This document shows, piece by piece, positions 36,301 through 48,620 of a stretch of 64,000 bases of DNA. The translations under genes and the position numbers were made by a program. The stretch is from Laguncularia racemosa (Eukaryota; Streptophyta; Magnoliopsida; Myrtales; Combretaceae): contig JBBMOL010000023.1 in NCBI GenBank assembly GCA_037954665.1, positions 1,364,001 to 1,428,000 on the forward strand, written 5' to 3'. Numbering within the stretch: the first letter of the stretch is position 1; every line of letters starts with the position of its first letter. The notes under the pieces are model-generated. The model ran no database searches. It saw only the letters and a program-made list of their open reading frames with translations, and had not been told where the DNA came from.

Positions 36301-39300
36301 GACTTGAAGAAATAACAGGGAAGATAGTGCTTGAATAATCAAAGACAAGGTAAATTTGAAAAAAGATGCACGATCAATATGCAACGAAAAGATCCACAAA
36401 TCCAAGAAAGTTTATAAAATCCACATCCGGTAGATTCCCTAATTGGCACACATGCAACCCCACAACCCTCCTCCAAACAAACACCAAGAAAAAAACAATG
36501 GAAATGGTCATCACAATTATATGCAAGCTAGATGAATTGCTTACTGTGACAAAGCCTCCAGTGGAAGACCACGGTTCAGAAGTCCATGTGTTTGTCTCCC
36601 AAAGATAAAAGGATCCATCACTGAAAACGAAATGATAAGCTATGATACCAAATAGATCAGGACCTACCAGCACTAACAAACAAAAACCAGAAACATTTGC
36701 TTTCAATCTCAATTTAGTCACCATACAATTTTGCAGAAAAAAAGTAATCTCCATCAGGGGACCATTTTAGCATAGATATGCCCCCTAGTCCTCGTCGGAT
36801 TGGTGTTCCTACACCTGCAAAGAGTAGATGGAATCATATACCATCTTAAACAGATGAACAATGTCCCTTTCCACCTTAGTTGAAAATAATACCATTTCAA
36901 GATCAAACACAAAAGGTGCAAATGAAAAGCTACATGAAGTCGGTACTTTTGCTGTTTGATAAATGAAGGTAAAAGAAACATATCAGCTGCAAAGTAATGC
37001 AATTGATTGTCCTCTCACAAGACACTCGCACACGCACATATGCACACATTCCAGAGCAAATACAAAGAAAATACTGAGATGAAATTAATAGGGAAAAGAA
37101 TATTTATTTGTTTCAGCAGCAAACAGAACATCACATACATGACATAATATCAGCATACCTTGTGCCACATCCCACACTGTGAATGATGAGCTCTCATATG
37201 AGGCTGATGCCAAGAATGTAGTACAAGTCAAGGAAATTGGATGAGGAAAGATACCAAAAAACAGCAAAATGCTTAATGAATTGGCAGATGACCTATAAAA
37301 ATTGAAGGAAAAGGTAGAGAATCTTATCTCTAAACATCCCCAGCTAAGGGGGTCTGTATACATAAATCCAAGAGATTCTCTATAAGAAGATGATGTTCAG
37401 CAGAACATAAATGTAAAATTAAAAAATGCTACAAAGCAGTGGCCTGAGGATATCTTCCATTGGGACTCCATGAAAGTGCACTAATTTGCACATCATTATG
37501 ACTGCGTAGAAAATCAACCATCATCCACCGAACTCCGATTCCTCTTGGAAGAGTTCCCAAAAAGGTGGGACCACTTGATCTAACGGATGCTGCATTTCCT
37601 GGGAAGGAAGCTGCCCAGATACATATTCCACCCCTAGAAAGAAAGTTAATTTCTTCTGTTCACAAGAGAAATTGCAATGGCAAAAGATCTGACATGGACC
37701 TACTGCCCTCTACAGCAATGAGGAAACCATAACTTACTTGCAAGCAACAGAGAGCATTCTCCCCCCATTTGGTCTCCATTCAACAACTTTAACCTCTCTT
37801 TGAGACTCACTTGTTAGCAGGTAAGGATCTTTGCATTCTGTTAAAGATGAGATTGGAAATTGTAGTATTCAAAGAAAACAAATAAAACACAATAAAAAAT
37901 AAAACCAAACATGTGAACCTGCATCCTCATAATCATGAACTGAAACTTGGTTCTGCCCAGAGATGAATGCTATAATAAGCTTATGCTGATGCCAGCTCAC
38001 TCCTTGAAGATCAACATCAGCAAGCAAATGTACCTATAAGAAATTGGAAATAAATGACGATTAAACAATCAACCCCTGGATATCGAAAGTTCTAATAAAT
38101 GACCTATCTTAAGGTCCATTAATTCCATAACCCACAAGAAATTCCTTGAGAACACAAAATCGAACTGCCTAAATATGCTAATTCTACCTCTGAAGAGACA
38201 AAAAAAACCTCACATCAGTTGGACTCAAAAGGTGCTTCAGAGAGTTGATCACAATTCTCTGAAGCGTTGCCATTACGCCCTGCCACTGGATATCCCCACC
38301 ATTAGCCCTACCCTCCTCCTGCGGTTCACCATCTGCTACAGGACTGGACTGGCCTGATTGATCAGGCTGAAACGGTACTGGACTGAAGACCATTCCCTAT
38401 GTTAAACAAACATAGCACAATCATAAACCTAAAATATTACATAAGACATACAAAACACAGATGTACAGCCATAAAACCAATATCACCAACTAACATTATA
38501 TCCCCAAACATAAATTTGATTGACCATCCATCACAACAGCATAGCTCATTCATATCGAAATTAGGCAATTGCTGTTGATTTCCTCAGTTTGGTGGTCAAC
38601 TGAGAGCAGATTGTACTTTAATCCCTTAAATGTCATCTTTGTGCACTCACCCTAACTTAGAGTATGTAAATTTAGCGCACACGATACCTCAGTCAAGTAC
38701 ATTAACGTCCCTAAACCACCTCTAAAGGCCATTATTTCTGGAGCACTTCATGACAATTTAGGGAAGTAAATGAACTCTTTTAAAAATTCAATATTTAAGT
38801 TCTCGTTTTCCATGAAGTATATAGTCCACAGAGTTGATGGGAGCAATGGATTTACCCTGGATTAAATCTTACCAATCTATGAACCATGCCTATCATCCAT
38901 TAAATTTCGAATGCCAATTTTAAGAACAGTAATGCATCAATAAGCTATACTCATAAAACCCTTAAGCTACGCTCAGTTCAAAACAAGCCTACAGCATAAG
39001 CAAAATATAAGGTAATAATGTACTAAACTCAACACATGACAAAAAATTAAATAACTCACGAGTATCTTCCCATAAGTTTCCTTAGCTTGATCATCCGATA
39101 GAGTGTCGGAAGTAACTACAAGTACCCGATTACGTAACAAGCATTAGCGAATCGAGTAACCGGAAAAACATTGCGTCTTGACAACCAAGCTATTAGTGCC
39201 AAAAATTTCATAAATTGCACTCTTTTCGGAATTTCCGGGGGGCAAAAACGCAGCTAGAATCTTTTGATATCGAGGCACGTGCATGATGGGGAAATAAAAC

Positions 39301-39394
39301 CCTAGAAAAGATTAATGGAAATGGAGAGATACTTACTGAGGTCGCGATTGATCTCGCAAACTGTGAGGGAGCCCGGAGATGGAAACGACGGCAT
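33399..39394 (-). CDS. ALADIN: nucleoporin ALADIN (WD40 protein)
   Basis: Fourteen coding exons on the minus strand: 39394-39337, 39115-39060, 38396-38214, 38033-37919, 37837-37738, 37633-37454, 37217-37159, 36814-36727, 36620-36545, 36233-36134, 34534-34483, 34074-33937, 33794-33707 and 33461-33399. Every phase fits and the product is 451 residues. ALADIN is a WD-repeat nuclear pore protein (human AAAS, Arabidopsis At3g56900). Landmarks in order: MPSFPSPGSLTVCEINRDL at the N-terminus, GMVFSPVPF, VEWRPNGGRMLSVACKGGI, the WD repeats ISALSWSPNGR and SSSFTVWDVAQG, GTPIRRGLGGISMLKWSPDG, LWETNTWTSEPWSSTGG, GIEKVAWNASGERLAVS and the C-terminal CWSTGFCCTYPLLFRSHV. Intron 6 has AT-AC ends and is listed separately; the other introns are GT-AG. 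Intron 10 is the largest (about 1.6 kb) and contains a repeat. The gene looks functional. Confidence 0.92.
34660..35345. repeat. repeat-like segment in ALADIN intron 10
   Basis: This segment begins with a tRNA-like phrase (GACATGGTATTACAGTAGG, then GTTCAAATCCC) of the kind found at the edge of many plant SINE or LTR repeats. It continues as sequence less intron-like than its flanks, with pyrimidine-rich words. No terminal repeats were confirmed, so it is listed as a possible old transposon piece. Confidence 0.3.
37218..37453 (-). other. U12-type AT-AC intron (ALADIN intron 6)
   Basis: On the minus strand exon 6 ends ...AATGGAAG and the intron opens with ATATCCTC, which differs from the U12 donor consensus ATATCCTT only in its last base. 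Near the 3' end TTCCTTGAC matches the U12 branch-site consensus (TTCCTTRAY), and the intron ends TTGTACTAC just 12 bases after the branch adenosine. Splicing there joins GGAAG to ATTCTTGGC and reads NGR-FLASAS, exactly what the WD repeat requires. No GT-AG pair gives a continuous reading frame with the conserved residues. Confidence 0.85.
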
Positions 39395-40112
39395 TGAATA
39401 TAGTAATTGGGTTCGGTTTGACGCTTCTTGAGGAGTATACTTGACGATGGAATTGGAGCAGCTTAGTGACTGTTGGGTTGATAATGTGTGTGTATTGTAT
39501 AGTAAGAAAGAAGGCGGGTTGGGGAGTCGAGGGATTGATTTTTGAATTTCTTTTCCCAAATTCCCAAATTGATAACTACTTGATCTGTTTACTTGTGTAA
39601 TAGAAAAGGTGTATAATAACCATTCCAAGAATATTTTTTATTATCATTTATTTTTAGAATAAAATAAATAAATAATAGAAAAACTAATTTTTAAAATGAT
39701 TACTATTGATAATAGGTTAAAAGTTTATATTTTAATGTTTACTTTATTACTGCTTTAAATTAAGAATATAACTAAAAATATTAGTCTGTTTGTATTTAGT
39801 TATTAAGAAATATAACCAATAATTATTAAAAGTACAATTATTCATTATTTAAATTTTTTATTCCATATACAAATAGAATAAAAAACCAACCTTACAAAAG
39901 CTATTCATTGTAGAGCAAATAGAAAAATTACCTTAAATAAAAATTATCAAACTAATTAATAAGTAAATAAAATAATAGATAGTATTATGTAACATTGTTC
40001 ATAAAACCAAACAAAACCAAACCAAATTGCAAAATATAGTTCTTTTTATATTTCAATTCCATTCACTATTCAATTTCAATTTAGAGATGATCTAAACAGT
40101 TTGTAGTTCGAT
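39395..40112. other. ALADIN 5' flank
   Basis: Upstream of the ALADIN start codon: about 200 bases of 5' UTR/promoter-like sequence, then AT-rich DNA. No gene seen. Confidence 0.45.
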
Positions 40113-40628
40113 TTAAGGGTGTAAACCAAATCAAACCATTTCTTATTAAAAAATAAAAATCAAAAGGGATATTTTAGTTTTAAACCCCATTGTTATTTTT
40201 GTTTAATCCTATTTACTCTTTCTTTTTTATAGACTCTCATTTTACTCTCAATCTTCATAATCCACTCATTTTTCTTTACATTGTTTCTCATTTCTCGAGC
40301 AGACTAGTACCTTAACTATAACTTAAAATATAATGTCACCATAATATAATGTTATATAACTTACATTTTTGTGTAATATTTCTCAATTTGAACATTATTA
40401 TTTGGTTGAAAACTCCAATTACTATTAAAATTATCAACTAAATTAAGTTATCTTTAAAAGTGGTTTGAACAAAATCGAATCAAATTAAACCGCATTTTAA
40501 GCAATTCAATCTAGAATTTCAAATCGTTAAAAGCAGTTTGATTTATTAAGGGTTTGAACTGAACGTCTTCAAATGCAATTTGATTCAACCCCTGAACCGA
40601 ACCAAATCAAACCACAAACACTCTTAGT
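40113..40628. mobile_element. MITE-like inverted-repeat element (hAT-like ends)
   Basis: About 0.5 kb bounded by imperfect inverted repeats: AAGGGTGTAAACCAAATC on the left and, reversed, AAGAGTGTTTG..GGTTTGATTT on the right. The interior has repeated AAATCAAACC/GGTTTGATTT words. The GGGTGTAAACC ends resemble common plant hAT-type MITEs. No clean target duplication was found, so the family call is tentative. Confidence 0.38.
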
Positions 40629-42799
40629 CTTTTGAAAGTAATTATTTTATTCCCTCTTATTGTGTGTGAATTTCTTGAGTGGATAAGTTACCTATAAAAA
40701 AAAAAAAGAGAGGTTAGGTTATGGGGATTGCCGCATAGCCACTCAAATGCTTAAGTTAACATAAGTTTGTGGATAATGATAATATATGATTTTTGCTAAA
40801 GCCAAAAAGTATTTTATCCAATAGCCCCTAACCCCTATTTATAAAGATTAGGGACAATCAAAATATGGTTTCCGAATTTGGTGAAAGATGTATATCTAAC
40901 CAGTTCATTTCTTTATCTATCTTAAGCCTTCCATGCCTATCCACTTTGAAGATGTGTGTAACTAACCTAAGCAATAGGTTAGGGCATATTGGTTAAGCAT
41001 TCACTATTTTATGTCTTAGCAATCTAGAGGAAGTAGGTCTAGGCATATAGATCTCAAATAAGGGTTTAGACAGAGTCATATTGGATCTGGGGGGTGGATG
41101 CCCAAAAAACTTCATCAATACCTTTGTATTGACTCTAAGTAAATAAGCCATTAAAAATTGGTTTGGGAATTTATATTCTTGGTGACCTTTATATTCTCTT
41201 TATAGGAAATAGTATTTTTCTTTTGTAATAAATAACTTTTGGTTATTTTCCAAAAAGATAAAATATAAGGAAATATTGGTACTTTTGGTTATATTCTCAA
41301 CTTAATACTTTAATTAGCGGGATGAAGTGCACACTGTAATTAGTATTACCTATAATAAAAAATTTACACAAAGTAAATCGTAATATAAATTTTTTGGGAA
41401 AGATGTAGTGGAAGGGTTTACATTTATACACTTTTTGCAAAAAAAAAAAAGAAAGAAAAAAAAGAAAAGAAAATACCTTGATTCATCAAATATGTATTCA
41501 AGGCCCTATGTTTATATAATACATTCATTTGAAGGCCTCTGTTACATGATGTTAATGGAATTTGATGTTAAAATGTTAGATGTCAAAATAGCTAACATTG
41601 ACATCTTAATCAGATTGCCACATCATTTTCTCTTTTTCCTGTACTTTTTCTTTTTTTTTCGTTTCAAAATTTCAACAAAAAATATAAAAGCTTCTCTCTC
41701 TCTCTCTCTTAATCTTCACAAGTGAATGTAAATTACAATAATAATTTTTTTTTTCGTTAACAGAATATCATAAAAAAGTGTATTGCCAAAAGGTTTAGGT
41801 GATAATCTCTTCTTTTTTCCTTTTGAAATTTTGAGATATCACATATGTAAAAATCCATAATAAACAACTAAATAAATTGAGCAATTTAAATGAATCAATA
41901 ATACTAAATATCCAATAATTTAAACTTCTCTTAAAGTTTACAAAAAAATAAAAAATGGGAAATTACACCATAGCTACAATCAAATTAATGCATATCAAAA
42001 CAAGCAATTAGTAGAAATACAAAGAAAAAAAGAAATAGACACCTATTTCTCAATGATATCTCACCATCAATAGTGTAGGCTAAATCTCATGAAAACATTT
42101 CATAGAAGTTTATTAATGTCTTCTTTCCAAAAACAAACTCCTATTTCATCCATTAACTTTGCAAAAGAAATGATTTTTAGGGTTTTAACTTTAAAGTATA
42201 AAATTTGAAATTAGAATTATGTTTTGGGGAAAATGGGACTGCATCTAGGACCAAATTTGAGGATTTAGCATTTGTATAACAAATCAAGGTTAGGGTATAT
42301 GAAACTTCACAGTTGCAATTTTGATTTAGGGTTTGTTTTTAATTGCTCATGTTTAGGGCTTTATACTCACGACTAAGTTAAAGAGAGAGAGAGATAGAAG
42401 GGATGAGAAGGGGGTAGGGGTGTTATTTTTGAATTAGTAAAGTGTAGAGAAAGAGAAAATACCGTAATGTACTTCAACAAATTAATATATAAGTTGAAGT
42501 TTTGAAAAAAAAAAGGAAAAAGAAAAACAAAAAGGGTTAAAGAGAGAGAAAAGAGTGATGTGAAAGCCTATTACAATGTCCTTTAGCCATTTTAACATTT
42601 AATAATGCCTTGTCAAATTCCGTTAATGTCATGGTAATGGAGACCATGAAATAAATGTATTGCATAAGTGTAAGTCCTTAAATGTATACTTTATAAATTC
42701 AAGCCCTTTCTTGTAAGAAATGTAGAAATATAGGTCCTTCCATTGTATTTTTCAGTAAATTTATAATCTATTGTTAGTTATAGTCATTTTCAAGACATA
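40629..42799. other. AT-rich intergenic, no gene
   Basis: No supported gene. An open stretch at 41408-41725 is mostly Lys runs and low-complexity Phe/Ser and is judged spurious. A GA-rich patch occurs near 42380-42560. Confidence 0.5.
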
Positions 42800-43976
42800 G
42801 GTAGCGTTTGGTTGCGCAAAAATGTAATACGGGACAGGACAAAATTTTTTGTCTTGCGTTTGGTTGGCATTCATGAAAAAAGTACTGGACAAAAATTCAA
42901 TATGGTACTGGACAAAATGGCAAATTTTTGTACCACATGTAATTAGGTACAAAAAATCTGATACTAGACAAAAATTCATTTTTTTCAAAATCCCAACTTG
43001 CCCTTCATATTTTTCTCTTTACAAACAAACCCTACCTCCCAAACCCTTTTCATTCAAACCCATCCGCGCTGCACTAGCTTGCCTTTTAAGTGCAGTAGGA
43101 AAACCCATTACGCCGCTCTAACAACGGGATTCATCATGTAATCGACCGCTATTCGAATGTCACTATCATCACACCAAAAGTCGCCATCAGGTTCGTATCT
43201 TTTCGTTTTTTCTCATATTCTTGCTTGCTTTTCTATGTTCCCGCATGCTCTACCTGTGGTTGTTGCCGTCCATTTAGATTTCCCTTGCTTGCTTTTCTAT
43301 CTTCATTGCATGCTCTCCGTCTGGTTGTCGTCGTGCATTTAGATATCTATTGAAATGGGACGGTGATGGTGGATCAATCTTTCATGTATAAATAGATCAT
43401 CACGTGTCCTAACTTGATTCTAAACTCACGTTTTGATTTCCAATACGATAAGAACAAAGAAAATTATATAGCATGAGAAAAATAATATAACATAAGTTTT
43501 TTTTTTAAACTATGTTTATTACTAATTTCAAGTCAAGATTATTTTATGTTGTATATTATTTATCATGTATATATACTATATCGGAACATCATTTTTAAGA
43601 TAAAAGAAAAGTAAGTAATATATTATTTTATTAAATATAATATAGATTATTGTAATTTATAATATGAATTATTAAAATTTTTCAATAAATGGATTTACAC
43701 GAATTATTTTATATAATTTATAATCTCTTCAAATTGTATTTTCTTATAATAATATCAAATATGTATAAATAACTATGATATAATTAAAAAGGGTATAATT
43801 GTCAAATTTACTATGTTCAGTCCAGTACTTTGTAATTCCAAACACTAGACGGCACAAAAATCTTTGTCTAGTACTGAACAAATCAAACGTGGTACAAATT
43901 TTTTTTTGTCCAGTCCCTTTTATTTTGTACTGTCCAATACTCATTGTTTATCCAGTACCAATAACCAAGCGCTACC
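42800..43976. mobile_element. 1.18-kb non-autonomous DNA transposon, copy 1 (PIF-like TIR)
   Basis: The element starts GGTAGCGTTTGGTTG and ends, reversed, GGTAGCGCTTGGTTA. Subterminal regions carry multiple copies of GTACTGGACAAAA and its complement. The GGT..TGTTTGGTT-like ends and probable 3-bp duplication (ATA left, ATG right, imperfect) suggest a PIF/Harbinger-type non-autonomous element. Copy 2 lies at 55026. The interior (42980-43350) is less AT-rich and unlike that of copy 2. The short open stretches inside show no transposase motif. Confidence 0.68.
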
Positions 43977-45579
43977 ATGATTTTTCTACTTACAGTCTAT
44001 TATATTTCAAAAAGTAAATAGGCTCATAAGGTGTGCAACTCATTTTTTGTTTTTCCCCCTCTTTTCATTGTAAGTCTTTTCTTTTAAGCCTAAATTTAAT
44101 TTTTCAAAAAAAATTTGGGTGGTACATGACATGACGTATTTTTACTTTTTGTCGCTTTAGATCAATTTTGAATATCTATGTTTTATCACTGTTTGTCAAA
44201 TTTAGTCACATGATAACTATCAAGTTTTAATTCATCTATAATAATTATTTTAACAAAATAATATTATTAGGTAAATTTAATTGAACAATACATAAAATAA
44301 TTAAATAAATAAAAGAAAATGGTAGAAAAAAAAAAGATGATGTATTGATAATTTTTTTAATTGTTTTCAATACAAGGGGTATTTTAGCTTTTTTTATTCA
44401 AGTGCGTTATCCAAGGATTTGTCATCTTCATAAGGTGATTGATAGACTCCCATCATTATAGGTTGGTCGCATGACCCACCATGTTAAAATCACCATGCTA
44501 AAATGAGTCTTGCTAGCTACCTCAAGGCTTGAAGATGGATAGCCACCACTTGCAGCACACATGCTAACCCCTTCTCTATCAAGCCTCCCCCATGTGGTGG
44601 TTGCTAAGCCCTATCAAACTCTTTTTATCTTTTTTTTTTTAGTAATTCTTTATTATTTTTATTCTTTTATTTAATCGAATATATTTAACATATAATTTAA
44701 TGAAATTGATTATTAAGGACCAATCAAAATTGAAATGTATTTTTTACCTAACAATGACAAAAAGTGATAAAATATAGGTATGCAAGATGTAAAAAATGAA
44801 AACACAAGCATGAATGTAAAAAAATAATGATTTCAAGCAATGATAAAAATGGCTCAAACCATTTATCCTAGCTTAAGTCATTGCTTCTACTTGGGTTAAA
44901 GTCAGGTTCAAAACTTGATTCTCATTGCTACTATTGTAACATAGTGTTTAGATAACTTTTAAGTATATACTTATTTGATATATATGTATATAACCTTTAT
45001 AATCATGAGCTATGGTCATATAGTTAAGGTCATTATAATATAATTGTATGAATACTACTCTTTCAAAGGAATGAACCATATTCGAGTCTCCCTCCACCAA
45101 TAGTTATAATATGAATAATAGTGGTTAACTAAAAAAAAATTGATCATACGTATATGTAACATGTATGTGAATTAACTCATAATTTATATCATGTGCTAGT
45201 TTTACGAACACACACATTTAGAACTTCCTTAATTGTAGTAATATGATTTTATCAATGACTTATATAATGCTAATGCATGTTATTATTAAAAGAACGCCAA
45301 ATCGAAACTAACCCAATTATTATGGTCTGAAAATAGTACAGTTTAGCTCAAAATCTATGTTATCATTATTCAGTTTGGTTAGAGAGAAAGCCTAAATAAA
45401 ACGAATCGTGCCTATCTATTCCACAAAAAGTAAACAAAGAGTCCACATTTCAGAAGACAAGATTTAGTAAGCCATCGTCTCGTTTCTTTTAGAATCCTTT
45501 AAGATTACAATGTCAAGGATACAAATAAAAGATAACGTAGTCTCACGCCTTTGATATAGGTCATTATGTATACCATAGG
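43977..45579. other. AT-rich intergenic, no gene
   Basis: No supported gene or RNA. Sequence is AT-rich with several degenerate repeats that I could not classify. Confidence 0.5.
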
Positions 45580-45966
45580 GGTGGTAATAAACCGACCAGA
45601 TTGCAAATATGGTTGTTTCCCTAATTTGCTCTAAGACATTCTCAATCCAAACCAAATCAAATTTATGGTTGATTTAAAGGGTCAAATTGTATAATGCTAA
45701 TACATGTTATTCTTAAAAAGAATTTAGTATTAAAAACGTAAAATTACATGTCATGCTTTTAATGTCTCTTAGATTATAAATTATGGTTTAATCCATAAAT
45801 TAAATCAAAGAAAAATGATGCTTTATGGTTTCAAAGAATTCATAAAGTAAAATGTATGATTTTGTTCAAAACATAAAACTAGACCATATTTTACTATTAG
45901 ATTCGATTCAACAAAAAAAAAAAACAAATCAAACCAAACCGAATCATCCTCTAAACTTGTTACTAC
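45580..45966. mobile_element. ~0.39-kb MITE-like inverted-repeat element
   Basis: Left end AGGGGTGGTAATAAACCG; right end, reversed, AAGTATGGTAGTAACAAG. Inside, AAACCAAATC words near the left are matched by AAACCAAACCGAATC near the right. It resembles hAT-like MITEs but a target duplication could not be confirmed. Confidence 0.35.
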
Positions 45967-46445
45967 CATACTTATGGCATATAGATGGAGTTTATTATCA
46001 AAGTATCTTTGAGCATATCATTGGCGACATATATAGGACAAAAAAGAAAATTTATATTTATATAAATGAGTTTTTTTTGTAATGATATAGTAAATGGAAA
46101 TGAGTAGGATCCTAAGATGACCCACTAAAATATAAAAGAAGCTTATGCTGGTGCCTAAAAATGTAGGAAACAACTTTGTAATTGTATAAGTATCAATAGT
46201 GGTATGGGTTCTAACTATTAAACTTAAAAGTTTTGATTGTGATCTTGATGAGACAATATTTTACCTCGCTAAATTTTACTTAATATAAGCAATTGTGGTG
46301 TATTAATCAAGAATTAAACACGTTGCTAGAAGTTACTTTGCAAAATAAATTCTAAATTAATTTTATAAGTTAATCAAATAATTCATCTTTTTCTTAAATT
46401 CCAATAATACTTTGTTCAAAGCACTCAAAATAGGATATCCTATAG

Positions 46446-47390
46446 CAAGGACAAATGTAGAAGCAAGGGCTTAGGAGGACTGAACTCACTATATTTAAGT
46501 TAATATTATAATTACTTATGATCTTATATATATATATAGATTTTGTAAGGTGGGTACACCACAACACTTTCTAATGCTTAATAAAAAGGAAACTTAATTT
46601 TTTTTTTTAAGAAATTATTATGGATACTCAATGCATTTTGTAAGAGGGTAAAGAATCTTTTCATTGTCATATATATATATATTAATATTGAAATTTACCC
46701 ATTAATTTACAAAAAGAAAAAAGAAAATAATACATAAAACTAACTTATATAAATTTTATTATTAATAAGAATATAACACAAAAAGAAGGTAAATACAACT
46801 AAAGTGGAAAAAGAAAAATAATATAGATATAAGTATACTTTGTTTTTTTAATAATGACTTTATAATATTGTATCATTACTAATATTATAAAAATTATCAG
46901 TTTCAATTATGCAATAATCCACATTTATTTTCATAATATTAATTATAAGTAAAATACATCAAGTTATATGGTTATTATTATTTATATATACTTTATGTGA
47001 TAAGATTAAACATTCATAATATTGGCAATACAATTATTGTTTATGGAATAAAACTAATAAATAAATAACAACTCAAAAGAATTTATTAATTAACTATGAT
47101 TTCAGGCTAGATGAAATTTAATGTTGTTAATTGTTGTAAAGAAAAGTAAAAAAAAAAAAAAGGAAATGCCATTTTACAAGAATTGAACCCTTGAGCTTTT
47201 ATTTAAAAACTTATACACCTTACCACTTAATTATATTTTATACTTTGTTATATTTTCTTCTTGAAATATACATATATGCACTTTCTCATTTTTTGCTAAA
47301 TTTTAATAGATAATTTTATTTTATTTTTTTAGCTTAGGGGGCCTAGACCCCTTCGGTCCCTTTAGACCCGCTCTTGTACTATAGCAAAAT
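46446..47390. mobile_element. ~0.95-kb MITE-like element, ends partly inverted
   Basis: The left end reads CTATAGCAAGGACAAATGTA then AGCAAGGGCTTAGGAGG; the right end, reversed, reads CTATAGTACAAGAGCGGG then TCTAAAGGGACCGAAGGGG. These are the gene-free, G-rich termini seen on a common class of plant non-autonomous elements. The interior is AT-rich and has no coding potential. Confidence 0.38.
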
Positions 47391-48004
47391 GCAGTAATGC
47401 ACTGCACATGTCATTTTTCATGAGAGATGTTGTATGTGTGTGTTACTCACATAATATGACTTTATAACAAAAAGAATATTTTATAATGTCGAGAAAATAT
47501 ATCTCATGACAAAAAGTGTGACCATTATTAAAAGTAAGAAGCTTGTACAATGTAAAGTTTTTTTTTTTTTAAATAGTACAATACACCGATATAGATGACT
47601 AGTTTTGCAGCGTAGAGTTAGAAAGGAGCATTGACTCATAAATAGAAACTCTACAAATAATCCATCTATTTTTCATAAATCTACTATTTTTATTTTTTGT
47701 AATTTATCTATTTTATTGCTTTCATTTGCTAATCTCTGATAGCCTATTGGTAAGCTTTGTTTGCTGTCATTATTGAGCAATACAAAAGGTTTTTTTTTTA
47801 AATAATAAATTGCAAAAGATTTTTTAAGTTTTTAAATCACTCAATTCAACCATTCCTCCTCTTGGTTGTTCATTTGGGACTAACAAGAAATTCCATTTAT
47901 ATATTTGGTCTTTAAAGACTTAAACTTTGATTAACAATAAAATAGTGTAAAGTTCTATTTATGTTGAGGTGTATTTAGATGCACCTATTTCTTTATTATT
48001 ATTA
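47391..48004. other. AT-rich intergenic, no gene
   Basis: Nothing supported here beyond AT-rich sequence with T and A runs. Confidence 0.5.
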
Positions 48005-48620
48005 TTAGTGGTGGGCGCGATTCGGTTTAGTGGGTTTTTTTTTCATAAATCAAACCTAATTAAACAATTTGATTCATAGTTTTTTTTAATATAAAAAAAC
48101 AATTCGATCGGTTCGGTTCACATTTTGAATTGTTTTTACAAATATTATTAATTTTTTTCTATAGACAAGTTAATAAATTATAAAAAAATTTAATTTATTA
48201 TTATTGTTCACTATCTTCAATGATCATTTAATATATTTAAAAAGATTTTATTGTCTCTTTTAAGGTAATTATAGTTTCTATATTAATCTATAAACAAAAA
48301 TGTAAAATCATAAAAATAGTAAGTTACTTGATGAGAAGCAAATAAGAGGATGAATTGAATAAATAACATGAAATCCTCTTTTTAATCGTATATTTTCTAG
48401 ATTTTTCTCTCCATTTTATTTTTTCTTTACTTCTCACAGTTCAATTTGATTCAAAATGGTTTAGTTTGGTTTGCAATTTTTTCAAACCTAAAAAAATGGT
48501 TTAGTTTGTAATTTTTTCAAACCTAAAAAGACAATTTGAGCCTAATTTATAGTTCAATTTGGTTCAATCCAATCCGATTTGCGGTTCAATTGGTTTTTTT
48601 TTTTTTTCCATCCCTAATTG
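48005..48620. mobile_element. ~0.6-kb MITE-like inverted-repeat element
   Basis: The left end ATTAGTGGTGGGCGCGATT and right end, reversed, ATTAGGGATGGAAA are partly inverted copies. The interior has repeated GGTTCAATTTG / AAATCAAACC words. No protein relic. Family assignment is inference. Confidence 0.35.

Noticed and set aside
37218..37453. Conventional GT-AG intron between ALADIN exons 6 and 7
   Set aside because: No AG lies near the start of the conserved LASAS segment and no GT near the end of the conserved SPNGR segment; the AT-AC pair alone restores the frame and both conserved ends.
41408..41725. 105-codon open stretch with Lys and Phe runs
   Set aside because: Low-complexity translation of A- and T-runs, no family resemblance.
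42849..43342. Open stretches within the copy 1 transposon
   Set aside because: No transposase motif and no resemblance to known proteins; the element appears non-autonomous.
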